From Sciscionella sediminilitoris (GTDB lineage: Bacteria; Actinomycetota; Actinomycetes; Mycobacteriales; Pseudonocardiaceae): a stretch of 64,000 nucleotides of DNA. The notes beneath the pieces are model-generated. The model did no database searches and was not told the origin of the DNA. It worked only from the letters and a program-made list of their open reading frames with translations. The stretch is from contig NZ_JALM01000017.1 in the NCBI RefSeq assembly GCF_000737195.2, positions 62,001 through 126,000 of the forward strand. The letters run 5' to 3'. Positions 1 to 8,268 of the stretch are shown here, one piece after another (the first letter of the stretch is position 1; each line of letters starts with the position of its first letter). Position numbers and translations under genes: made by a program.

Positions 1-2028
1 GAGATGGCGACCGGCGAGGGGAAGACCCTGGTCTGCGCGCTCGCCGCGGCCGGGTACGTGTTGCAGGGCCGCCGGGTGCACGTGGTCTCGGTGAACGACT
101 ACCTCGCCCGCAGGGACGCCGAGTGGATGGGCGAGCTCTACGCGCTGCTCGGGGTCTCGGTCGGGTCGATCGATCAGCACAGCACCGATGCGCAGCGGCG
201 CACCGCCTATCGGGCCGAGGTCACCTATGCCTCGGTCAACGAGGTCGGTTTCGACGTGCTGCGGGACCGGATGCGCACCGAGGCGAGCGAACTGGTCACC
301 GCCGAACCCGATGTGGTGCTGGTGGACGAGATCGACTCGGTGCTCGTGGACGAGGCGACGGTGCCCCTGGTGCTGGCCGGTTCCGCCGAGCGCGCCCACG
401 GGGATCCCCAGCTCGCCGGGCTGGTGCGCAAGCTGAAATCCGGCACGCACTACGAGGTGGACGCGGACGAGCGCAATGTGAACCTCACCGACGCCGGGCT
501 CGATCACGTGGAGCGCGAGCTCGGCGGGATCCGGCTGCACACCGAGGAACACGCGGCGCTGCTCACCGAGCTCAATCTCGCGCTGCACGCGCAGGCGCTG
601 CTCCGCAGGGACGTGGACTACCTGGTGCGCAAGGGAAAGGTCGAGCTGGTCAACCGCTCACGCGGCCGGGTGGCCCGGCTGCAGCGCTGGCCGGACGGGC
701 TGCAGGCCGCCGTGGAGGCCAAGGAGGGACTGGCCGCGAGCCCGACCGGCGAGGTGCTGGACTCGATGATCGTGCAGTCGCTGATCGGGCGGTATCGCAC
801 CGTCTCCGGATGCAGCGGGACCGCGATGGGGGTTGCCACCGAGCTCGCCGAGTTCTACAAGCTCAGCCTCGGCGCGGTGCCCACGAATCTGCCCTGTGTG
901 CGCGAGGACGAACCCGACCGGCTCTACGAGACCGCGGCGCAGAAGCAGGCCGCGCTCGTGGAGTACGTGCGCGAGGTGCACGAGACCGGGCGCCCGGTGC
1001 TGATCGGCACCGCCAGCGTCGCCGAATCCGAGCAGCTGGCCGCCCAGCTCGACGAGGTCGGGGTGTACGGGGTGATCCTGAACGCGAAGAACGACGCGCA
1101 GGAGGCCGGGATCATCGCGCGCGCGGGCGAGCACGGCCGGGTCACCATCTCCACCCAGATGGCCGGGCGGGGCACCGATATCCGGCTCGGTTCGGCGAAC
1201 GGGCGCGGCGGGGAACGCATCGCGCGGCTCGGCGGGCTGTGCGTGGTCGGTTCCGGGCGCTATCACACCGGACGGCTGGACGACCAGTTGCGCGGGCGCG
1301 CCGGGCGCCAGGGTGATCCGGGCAGTTCGGTGCTGTTCACCAGCCTCGAGGATCCGGTCGTCACACACAACATCGCGGAACCGCGCCAGCCGGCGCAGGT
1401 CGGCGAGGACGGCCGGGTGACCGATCGCCGCTGTGCGGAACTGGTCCGGCACGCGCAGCGCGTCTCCGAGGCCGGGCATCTGGAGATCCACCGCAACACC
1501 TGGCGGTACCACCAGCTCATCGCCAAGCAGCGCGAGCTCGTGCTCACCGAGCGGGATGCGGTGCTGCACGGTGAACGGGCCGCCGAACTACTGCGCGAAC
1601 GCTGCGCGGACCGGTACGCCGCGCTGCGCGAGGAGGGACACGAGCGCTCCGCGATCGACCGGGCCGCCCGGCTGGTCATGCTGTTCCACCTGGATCGCCG
1701 GTGGACCGAGCACCTGGCCTTTCTCACCGATGTGCGCGAGGGAATCCACCTGCGCGCGCTCGCCAGGGAAACCCCGATCGACGAGTTCCACCGGATCGCG
1801 GTCGCCGAATTCGCCCGGTTCTCCGCCCAGGTCCACGAGCGGTCCGCGAGCACCTTCGAGGAAGTGAAGCTCACCGAGAACGGTGTGGATCTCGAGGGGA
1901 TCGGGTTGCGCAGGCCGAATTCCACCTGGACCTACATGGTGACCGACAATCCGTTCGGTTCCGAGGAGGAGCGCGCGCTCGCTTTTCTCGGGCGCGCGCT
2001 CAAATCCTCGAAGAACGATCAGGACTGA
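1..2028 (+). CDS. secA2: Accessory Sec translocase ATPase SecA2, 5' end missing
   Basis: The reading frame is open from base 1 and begins inside the Walker A motif (GEGKT), so the start lies before the window. Also visible are the DEVD-box counterpart DEIDS, the region NEVGFDVLRDRM, and the helicase motifs MAGRGTDI and LRGRAGRQGDPG. These mark the two SecA motor domains, preprotein cross-linking domain and scaffold. The protein ends in KSSKNDQD without the C-terminal CxC zinc motif of SecA1. That and the diverged motif sequences fit actinobacterial SecA2, which helps export a small substrate set at the membrane. It is convergent with the next gene, overlapping it by 10 bp. Identification as SecA2 rather than SecA1 is inference from these features, and is fairly safe. 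Confidence 0.9.
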   Translation, partial: EMATGEGKTLVCALAAAGYVLQGRRVHVVSVNDYLARRDAEWMGELYALLGVSVGSIDQHSTDAQRRTAYRAEVTYASVNEVGFDVLRDRMRTEASELVTAEPDVVLVDEIDSVLVDEATVPLVLAGSAERAHGDPQLAGLVRKLKSGTHYEVDADERNVNLTDAGLDHVERELGGIRLHTEEHAALLTELNLALHAQALLRRDVDYLVRKGKVELVNRSRGRVARLQRWPDGLQAAVEAKEGLAASPTGEVLDSMIVQSLIGRYRTVSGCSGTAMGVATELAEFYKLSLGAVPTNLPCVREDEPDRLYETAAQKQAALVEYVREVHETGRPVLIGTASVAESEQLAAQLDEVGVYGVILNAKNDAQEAGIIARAGEHGRVTISTQMAGRGTDIRLGSANGRGGERIARLGGLCVVGSGRYHTGRLDDQLRGRAGRQGDPGSSVLFTSLEDPVVTHNIAEPRQPAQVGEDGRVTDRRCAELVRHAQRVSEAGHLEIHRNTWRYHQLIAKQRELVLTERDAVLHGERAAELLRERCADRYAALREEGHERSAIDRAARLVMLFHLDRRWTEHLAFLTDVREGIHLRALARETPIDEFHRIAVAEFARFSAQVHERSASTFEEVKLTENGVDLEGIGLRRPNSTWTYMVTDNPFGSEEERALAFLGRALKSSKNDQD

Positions 2029-3284
2029 GCGCCCCGCAGCTGCTCGAGGTTCGCCGGAGCGGCACCCAGCCACCAGCGCGGATCTGCGCTGCCCTCGGTG
2101 GTCTCCCCGTCGCGGTGCACGAAGAACCGCTCGTCCCGGCCCGGTGTGTCGAACGCGCCGTCCAGCGTGCGACGTACCCATTCCGCGCTGTACGCGAACA
2201 CCTCGGCCGCGACCCCGCCGAGCGGGTGGAATTCGTTCTCGTACACCCGCATTTCCTTGGGCGCGGTGATTTTCTCGAATGTCGCGATCGCATTCTCCAC
2301 CGGGGTCAGCTCGTCGAATTCCCCGATACCGAGCAGCACCGGGCGCTCGATGTTCCGGACCAGCTCGCCGAGCGGCATCCGCTGTTTCAGCTCCCGGTCG
2401 AAGGCCTCCTCATCGGTGTACCCGGCCATGTAGAGGTAATTGTTCTTGAAGCTCGGCTGGGCGCGTTCGAAGATCGTCTCGAAGTCCCCGGAAACGGCTT
2501 CGTAGGAGGCCACCGCCCGCAACCTGGTGTCCGGGTTCGCCAGCGCCCGCAGTGACCAGTAGCCGCTCATGCTGATCCCGAACATGCCGATGCGGTGCTC
2601 GTCCACCTCCGGAAGACCGGCCAGGTATCCGGCGTAGGTCTCGATCGCCCGCTCGTAGTTGTCCAGCGTGACCGTGCAGCCGTTCGCCCGGGTCTCCCCC
2701 TGGCCCGGCCCTTCGATCGACAGCGCGACCACCCCGTGCGCGGTGTAGTAGCGCTGCGCCGCGTGAATGTAGTCCTCCTTGATCATGTCCATTCCCGGGC
2801 CGAGGATCACCGCGGGCGCACCGGTCACCGGGCGATCGGGCAGATGCAGCAGCGCGTAGATCGTCTGCCCCTCGAAGTCCAGCTCCACCCGGCGCACCGT
2901 GTTCCCGCGCAGTACGCCGAGCCGGGCCACGCAGTGATCACAGCGCTCGCGCAACTTCGCCTTGCGCGCATCGGCCGGGTCGAAGATGGAGTACTGCGCG
3001 CGCCCGTACATCACCGCGGCCCGCAGGTACAGATCCGAGGCGGTGCGCGCGAAGCCGAGCGATTCGTGGTGCTCGGCCCGCCGCTGCGCCTGCGCCGCGA
3101 TCGCACCCCAGGCCTTCGGCTGCATCGCCCCACTCTTGACCAGGGCGAACACCTTGTCGAAGTCGGTGTGATCGTGGCCGAGCTGCTCCAGGGTCCCCTT
3201 TCCTTCCGGGTGCAGCGCGTCGAAACCGCCCTGGGCGAGGGCGATGTCCAGCGACCAGCTCTGCCCCGCCGAACGTGTGGTCAT
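2019..3284 (-). CDS. Alpha/beta hydrolase, FrsA/DUF1100-type
   Basis: The 421-residue protein has an N-terminal helical region of about 130 residues and then an alpha/beta hydrolase fold. The nucleophile elbow is GISMSG, with a preceding strand-loop (LSIEGPGQGETRANG) and a late D/H region (FDELTPVEN, ENEFHPLGG) that would supply the acid and the catalytic histidine. This layout resembles the FrsA / 2,6-dihydroxypseudooxynicotine hydrolase group, which cleaves C-C bonds or esters. The real substrate is not visible. A strong GGGAGG site lies 5 nt before the ATG. The gene is divergent from a MarR regulator with an operator-like palindrome between them, so it is probably the regulated target. Confidence 0.8.
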   Translation of the reverse strand: MTTRSAGQSWSLDIALAQGGFDALHPEGKGTLEQLGHDHTDFDKVFALVKSGAMQPKAWGAIAAQAQRRAEHHESLGFARTASDLYLRAAVMYGRAQYSIFDPADARKAKLRERCDHCVARLGVLRGNTVRRVELDFEGQTIYALLHLPDRPVTGAPAVILGPGMDMIKEDYIHAAQRYYTAHGVVALSIEGPGQGETRANGCTVTLDNYERAIETYAGYLAGLPEVDEHRIGMFGISMSGYWSLRALANPDTRLRAVASYEAVSGDFETIFERAQPSFKNNYLYMAGYTDEEAFDRELKQRMPLGELVRNIERPVLLGIGEFDELTPVENAIATFEKITAPKEMRVYENEFHPLGGVAAEVFAYSAEWVRRTLDGAFDTPGRDERFFVHRDGETTEGSADPRWWLGAAPANLEQLRGAQS

Positions 3285-3300
3285 GGCAACCTCCCAGATT

Positions 3301-3329
3301 GCTAAGTACTTATTGATTAACTACTTAGC
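3301..3329. promoter_or_regulatory. Inverted-repeat operator between hydrolase and marR
   Basis: GCTAAGTACTTA and TAACTACTTAGC form 12-bp arms that match at 11 positions, separated by 5 nt. The site is AT-rich in a GC-rich background and lies in the gap between the two divergent genes, close to the hydrolase start. MarR proteins bind such palindromes, so autoregulation plus control of the hydrolase is the natural inference. Confidence 0.75.
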
Positions 3330-3408
3330 TAATGTAGCGAGGGTCCCGTCCGGGCGCAAGCCGCCGCCCTCGCGCAGGCGGCAGGGACGGGGCAGAGAGG
3401 ATGTGCCG

Positions 3409-3852
3409 ATGAGCGACCGAACAACGGCGGTGGACCAGCTCGCGAAGGCCGCGTACCGCCTCAGCGCTGCCGATTCCCGGCTGCGCGGCCGGGCAACCCG
3501 CGAACCGGGCGCGCTGTCCCTGGCACACGCGCGCGCGTTGAAGAGCCTCGCCGAGCACGGCCCGATGACCGTCGGCAAGCTGGCCGCCCAGGTGGAAACC
3601 ACCGGGGCCGCGGTGACCCAGCTGGTCACCGGGCTGGTCACCGCCGGATTCGTCACCAGGGAGCGCCCGCGGTCCGGGGACCGGCGCACCACCACCGTCG
3701 CGCTCACCGAGGCCGGACTGGCCCGGCACCGGGAACGCGAGCAGGTGGTCACCGCAGGACTGACCGAACTGCTGCACGAACTGGACGCGGACTCCATCGC
3801 CACGGCCGCGAATGTGCTCGACCAGCTCGCCGTCCTCTACGACCGGCTCTGA
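3409..3852 (+). CDS. MarR-family transcriptional regulator
   Basis: The 147-residue protein has the MarR winged-helix core. The recognition region is MTVGKLAAQVETTGAAVTQLVTGL, followed by the wing residues RPRSGDRRTTTVALTEAG. The start chosen is the ATG preceded by AGAGAGG at 8 nt. A longer upstream frame exists, but it would run through the operator. MarR dimers usually repress and release DNA on binding a small aromatic or toxic ligand. The divergent hydrolase and the palindrome between the two genes suggest that hydrolase is under its control. Confidence 0.85.
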   Translation: MSDRTTAVDQLAKAAYRLSAADSRLRGRATREPGALSLAHARALKSLAEHGPMTVGKLAAQVETTGAAVTQLVTGLVTAGFVTRERPRSGDRRTTTVALTEAGLARHREREQVVTAGLTELLHELDADSIATAANVLDQLAVLYDRL

Positions 3853-4017
3853 ATCACGATCGGCGCCCGCTCCCGCGCGATTAGCACGACCGCCGGAAAT
3901 CGGCCAGGAAACTCACCCTCGCGTCCGGGGAATCGTCCGGGCGAACTCGCGCAGAGCCCCATGAACACCACGTTCGGTGCAGAATGCGATTACGGGCAGA
4001 GTGAGGGGAGCCACCAT

Positions 4018-4899
4018 ATGTCGCAACCGAGCGAGAATGTCAGACCGGTCGACCGGATCGAAACGGTCGCCGAGCGCACCAGGGCGAAACTCGGCGAGCT
4101 TTCCCCGAGCGAACGCAAAGTCGGCCGGATGCTGCTCGCCGCCTACCCCATCGCCGGGCTCGAAACGGTTTCCGAATTGGCCAAACGGGCCGGGGTGAGC
4201 GCGCCGACCGTGCTGCGGTTCGCCGCCCGCCTCGGATTCGGCAGCTATCCCGCTTTCCAGGACGCGCTGCACCGCGAGGTGCACGAACTGCTCGGCGCGG
4301 GACCGCACCTGGCGCCGAGCCCGGACTGCGACGGGCCCCAGCTCGCCGAGGCACACGGCCGCTATCAGGAGACGCTGGCCGCGACGTTCAGCGCGCTGCC
4401 CGCCGCCGAGCTCGAGCGGGCCGCCGAACTGCTCGCCGATCCGCGGCTGCGGGTGCACCTGCTCGCCGGCCGGTTCAGCGCCTGCCTCGCCGACTACCTG
4501 TGGAACCAGTTACTGCTGGTGCGCAAGGATGTGCTGCTCATCCCGGAAAACGAGCCCTACCGCACGAGCACCCTGCTCGATCTGGGCCGTCGGGACACGC
4601 TGATCGTGTTCGACTTCCGCCGCTACGACACCGCGATCGTGGACTACGCACGCCGGGCGCAGGAGGGCGGCGCGCACATCGTGCTGTGCACCGATCCCCG
4701 AATGTCCCCCGCCGCCGAGGTGGCCGAGGTCGTGCTCCCCGCCCGGATCGAGGGCCTGACCCCGTTCGATTCGCTCGTGCCAGCCTGCGCGGTGGTCGAA
4801 GTCCTCACCGCCGCGGTCGCCGAACGTATCGGCAATCCCGCGCGGGCCAGGCTGCACCGGATCGAATCGATGCGCGCGTTCGCTAAACCGACCGGTTGA
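4018..4899 (+). CDS. MurR/RpiR-family regulator with SIS domain
   Basis: 293 residues. The N-terminal RpiR helix-turn-helix covers about residues 15-90, with SELAKRAGVSAPTVLRFAARLGFGSYPAFQ typical of the family. The C-terminal SIS sugar-phosphate-binding domain contains LLAGRFSACLADYLWNQL and later VFDFRRYDTAIVDYARRA. An ATG with GTGAGGGGAG just upstream was preferred to one 57 bp earlier. Members sense sugar phosphates and control carbohydrate catabolism or transport. Here no sugar operon is adjacent; the convergent neighbour is an MFS exporter overlapping by 17 bp. The ligand is unknown. Confidence 0.85.
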   Translation: MSQPSENVRPVDRIETVAERTRAKLGELSPSERKVGRMLLAAYPIAGLETVSELAKRAGVSAPTVLRFAARLGFGSYPAFQDALHREVHELLGAGPHLAPSPDCDGPQLAEAHGRYQETLAATFSALPAAELERAAELLADPRLRVHLLAGRFSACLADYLWNQLLLVRKDVLLIPENEPYRTSTLLDLGRRDTLIVFDFRRYDTAIVDYARRAQEGGAHIVLCTDPRMSPAAEVAEVVLPARIEGLTPFDSLVPACAVVEVLTAAVAERIGNPARARLHRIESMRAFAKPTG

Positions 4900-6280
4900 T
4901 CCCGCTGCGCAGCCGCCGCGAGAACACGGCGGTGACCAGCAATACCGTGCCGATCCCCGCGACCACGTACCCCAGCACGTGCATCCCCTCGGTCGGGGAT
5001 CGGCCGGTCTGGGCGAGTTCGATCACCGCGGCCGCGATGTTCGCGCCGATGTACTGCGAGGTGCGGTAGAGCCCGGACGCGGCGCCTGCCTGCCCGGCGG
5101 GCGCGGCCGCGTACACCGCCGACTGGTTGCCGATCGAGTTGAAGCCGTTCGGCAGGCCGAGTACCGCGGCCACCCCGAACAGCAGCGCCAGCGGGGTGTC
5201 CCTGGCGACGAGGGCGAGCAGGCAGGCACCGAGCAACAGCCCGGCGGAACCGATCACCAGCAGTGGCCGGATCCCGTTGCGGCGCTGCATGCGCGAGGCG
5301 ATGGTGACCACGACGACGCCGAGCGCGGCGAGCGGGAGCATGACGAGTCCGGCGAGCCCGGTGTCCAGTCCACGGCCCGATTCGAGCCAGGAGGGCATCC
5401 CGTAGAAGATCAGATAGAAGGCCACGTAGGTCAGCGCGGTGCGGGCGTAGGTCGCGCGCAGGCCGGGGTCGGTGAGCAGCCGCAGATCCAGGAACGGCCG
5501 GAGGGCGGCACGTTCGCGGACGAAAAGCAGGACAGCGAGCAGCACCGTGATCGGCAACAGGTACCACTGCGGGGTCTCCGCGAGCGAGAGCAGGAACAGC
5601 ATCAGCGCCGACATCGTCGCGGTGAACAGCACGAGCCCCGAACCGTCCACAGTGGACAGCTTGCGCAGCGCCCCGCTGCGCTGCTCGTCGGCGGGAAGAT
5701 AACGCACCGCGAAGAACACGGCGACCGCGATCAGCGGCAGGTTCACCAGGAAGATCGACTGCCAGCCGGCGAACTGCACGAGCAGGCCGCCCAGCGGCGG
5801 GCCGAGCGCGACCGCGACCTGACCGGCGATCGCGAGCACCCCGATGCCACCGACCACATTGCCGATTCCGTGCCGGTCGGCGTAGGCCCGGATCATCGCG
5901 ATCCCCGCCGGATACGGCGCCGCCGTCCCGATACCGAGCAGCACCCGCAGGGCGATGAGCACCCCGATGTTCGGCGCGAACGGGGCGAGCGCCGAGCCGA
6001 TCGCCACGATCGCCAGCCCGCCGAAGAACACCCTGCGCGGCCCCAGAATGTCCGCGAGCCTGCCCATCAGCGGAGCCCCGACCGCGGTCGCCAGATAGAG
6101 CCCGGAGATCAGCCAGGAAACCGAGGCACCCGCGTGGAACGCGGAGCGGATACCGACGAGCGCGACCGCGATCATCGAGGAGTTCAGTGCCTGCAGCAGG
6201 GTGCCGAGCGCGATCGGCACCACGAGCCTGGCCGGGACCTTCGGGGCACGCGCCAGATCCTGGCGCGCGTTCGCTCGCAT
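4883..6280 (-). CDS. MFS transporter, DHA2-like drug exporter
   Basis: 465 residues with about 14 hydrophobic segments, as in the DHA2 group. The first helix has LGTLLQALNSSMIAVALVGI, the motif A loop is GRLADILGPRRVFFGG, and motif C is close to GVLAIAGQVAVALGPPLGG. Such proteins export drugs or toxic metabolites by proton antiport across the inner membrane. GAAGGAAAG lies 9 nt before the ATG. A 25-bp palindrome lies just upstream, shared with the divergent Bcr/CflA-like gene. No TetR or MarR gene is directly next to it, so the cognate regulator is not identified. Confidence 0.85.
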   Translation of the reverse strand: MRANARQDLARAPKVPARLVVPIALGTLLQALNSSMIAVALVGIRSAFHAGASVSWLISGLYLATAVGAPLMGRLADILGPRRVFFGGLAIVAIGSALAPFAPNIGVLIALRVLLGIGTAAPYPAGIAMIRAYADRHGIGNVVGGIGVLAIAGQVAVALGPPLGGLLVQFAGWQSIFLVNLPLIAVAVFFAVRYLPADEQRSGALRKLSTVDGSGLVLFTATMSALMLFLLSLAETPQWYLLPITVLLAVLLFVRERAALRPFLDLRLLTDPGLRATYARTALTYVAFYLIFYGMPSWLESGRGLDTGLAGLVMLPLAALGVVVVTIASRMQRRNGIRPLLVIGSAGLLLGACLLALVARDTPLALLFGVAAVLGLPNGFNSIGNQSAVYAAAPAGQAGAASGLYRTSQYIGANIAAAVIELAQTGRSPTEGMHVLGYVVAGIGTVLLVTAVFSRRLRSGINRSV

Positions 6281-6307
6281 CGGGCGTCACTTTCCTTCGT
6301 CTTGACT

Positions 6308-6332
6308 CATTACTGAGCATGGCTCACTAATG
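6308..6332. promoter_or_regulatory. Palindromic operator between two divergent MFS genes
   Basis: CATTACTGAGC and GCTCACTAATG are 11-bp arms matching at 10 positions around a 3-nt centre (ATG). The site is centred in the gap between two divergent efflux genes. This is the form of a TetR-type operator (inference). Confidence 0.7.
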
Positions 6333-6419
6333 TGGGCCGACGCAAATCGGAATACTCCGAACACGAGCGGTGGTTATGCTCGTCCGGGTCCGATGTATGG
6401 CGATACGAAAAGGACGAAC

Positions 6420-7637
6420 GTGACAGCCACCCAGGCTATCGACGAGACCAGAAACCACCCACTCCGTACCAGAATCAGGTTCGCTCTGATCCTCGGCGCA
6501 CTCACCGCATTCGCGCCGCTGTCGATCGACATGTACCTGCCAGCGCTTCCCGCGCTGCGTAACGAGTTTCACAGTTCCGAATCGCTCGTGCAGCTCACCC
6601 TCACGGCCTGTGTCATCGGTCTCGGTGTCGGCCAGCTGATCGCCGGTCCGCTCTCCGATTCGCTCGGCAGGCGCCGCCCGCTGCTCGTCGGTCTCGGCAT
6701 CTACGCCCTCGCCTCACTCGCCTGCGCGTTCGCCCCCTCGGTCCCCGCGCTCATCGGTCTGCGGCTGGTGCAGGCGCTCGCCGGGTCCGCCGGACTGGTG
6801 ATCGCCCGCGCCGTGGTGCGCGATCTGTTCTCCGGCAAGGCGATGGCCAAGTTCTTCTCGATGCTCATGCTGGTCAACGGGCTCGCCCCGATCCTGGCCC
6901 CGGTGCTCGGTGGTCAGCTGCTGCGGGTCACCACCTGGCGCGGGGTGTTCGTGGTGCTCACCGTCGTCGGGGTGCTGCTGCTCGCGGCCACCGTGTTCAC
7001 CCTCCCGGAAACCCTGCCGCGGGAACGGCGCGGTGCCGGGAAGGTGAGCGCCACCCTGCGCACCTATCTGCGCCTGGTCACCGATCGCGGGCTGCTCTCC
7101 TGCGTGCTCGTCGCCGGGATCTCGTTCGGCGCGCTGTTCACCTACGTGAGCAGTTCCTCGTTCGTCCTGCAGTCCGGCTATCACCTGAGCCCCCAGCAGT
7201 TCAGCTTCGTGTTCGGCGCGAACTCCATCGGCATCGTGTTGTTCGGCCAGCTCAACGGCAGGCTGGTGGGCCGCTTCTCGCCGCGGGCCCTGCTCGGCAC
7301 CGGGCTCGGGATCTCCGCGGTCGCCGGGGTCCTGCTCGTGCTCGCCGTGCTGTTCGGCGCCGGGCTGGCCGTGGTGCTCGTGCCGATGTGGGTATCGGTC
7401 TCCTCGGTCGGGATGATCATGCCCAATGCCAGCACGCTGGCGCTCTCCGACTACCCGGATTCGGCGGGCTCGGCCTCCGCGCTGCTCGGTTTCGGGCAGT
7501 TCCTCATCGGCGGGGTCACCGCCCCGGTCATCGGTCTCGGTGGCGCGAACCCGCTCCCGATGGCCGCGTCCATCTGCGGTTTCGCCCTGATCGCGCTGCT
7601 CGTCTATCACACCATGGCCAAACCGGCCACGCGCTGA
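6420..7637 (+). CDS. Bcr/CflA-family multidrug MFS exporter
   Basis: 405 residues counted from the GTG that follows AAAAGGA at about 5 nt; upstream ATGs lie in or near the operator and lack such a site. The start of the protein contains LTAFAPLSIDMYLPALPAL, the signature of the Bcr/CflA group (12 helices), followed by motif A GPLSDSLGRRRPLLVG. The family exports chloramphenicol, bicyclomycin, sulphonamides or amino acids by proton antiport. The operator upstream suggests co-control with the divergent DHA2-like exporter. Confidence 0.88.
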   Translation: MTATQAIDETRNHPLRTRIRFALILGALTAFAPLSIDMYLPALPALRNEFHSSESLVQLTLTACVIGLGVGQLIAGPLSDSLGRRRPLLVGLGIYALASLACAFAPSVPALIGLRLVQALAGSAGLVIARAVVRDLFSGKAMAKFFSMLMLVNGLAPILAPVLGGQLLRVTTWRGVFVVLTVVGVLLLAATVFTLPETLPRERRGAGKVSATLRTYLRLVTDRGLLSCVLVAGISFGALFTYVSSSSFVLQSGYHLSPQQFSFVFGANSIGIVLFGQLNGRLVGRFSPRALLGTGLGISAVAGVLLVLAVLFGAGLAVVLVPMWVSVSSVGMIMPNASTLALSDYPDSAGSASALLGFGQFLIGGVTAPVIGLGGANPLPMAASICGFALIALLVYHTMAKPATR

Positions 7638-7695
7638 TCCTCCGGCGGCGGAATTCGAAGGCGCAGCGCCGAGTTCACTGTGTACAGTCCCGCCC

Positions 7696-8268
7696 ATGCT
7701 CGAACTGGCGCTCGATGAGGACATCCGGCTCACCGCACTGGAACCGTGGCAGGCGGCGGAATTCGCCGAGTTCATCGCCACGTACCGGGAGCACCTCGGG
7801 CGGTGGCTGCCCTGGGCGAACACCATCACCGACACCGAGGGCGCCCGGGCCTGGCTGGCGGACTATGCGGAGAAACAGCGCACCGACAGCGGCCGGATCT
7901 TTGCCCTGCGGGACGGGAAGACCATGCTCGGCGGGGCGGTGTTCCGGGTGTTCAGCGCCGAGTTCGGATTCTGCGAACTGGGCGTGTGGCTCGCCCCGGA
8001 GGCCCAGGGACGCGGGCTCATCACCAGGGCGGCGATCGCGATGATCGACTGGGCGGTCACGGTGCACGGCATCGCGCGGGTGGAATGGCGCTCCGTGTCC
8101 GCCAATGAGCGCAGTATCGCGGTGGCCGGGCGGCTCGGCATGCACCGCGACGGAGTACTGCGCGAGGCGGTTCCGCGCGACGGTCAGCGCCTGGACCTCG
8201 AGGTGTGGTCACTGCTCGGGCACGAATGGCCGGCCAGGCGCGCCGAGCTCATCGGCCGCTGTAGCTGA
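7696..8268 (+). CDS. GNAT acetyltransferase, RimJ/RimL-like
   Basis: 190 residues. The acetyl-CoA site is LGVWLAPEAQGRGLITRAA (Q/RxxGxG/A form) and is followed by RVEWRSVSANERSIAVAGRLGM, typical of RimL/YdaF-type enzymes that acetylate N-terminal or small-molecule amines. The substrate is not predictable. It is convergent with the next MFS gene, overlapping by 20 bp. Confidence 0.85.
   Translation: MLELALDEDIRLTALEPWQAAEFAEFIATYREHLGRWLPWANTITDTEGARAWLADYAEKQRTDSGRIFALRDGKTMLGGAVFRVFSAEFGFCELGVWLAPEAQGRGLITRAAIAMIDWAVTVHGIARVEWRSVSANERSIAVAGRLGMHRDGVLREAVPRDGQRLDLEVWSLLGHEWPARRAELIGRCS

Noticed and set aside
658-1569. Long minus-strand frame inside secA2
   Set aside because: High-GC shadow of the SecA2 reading frame.
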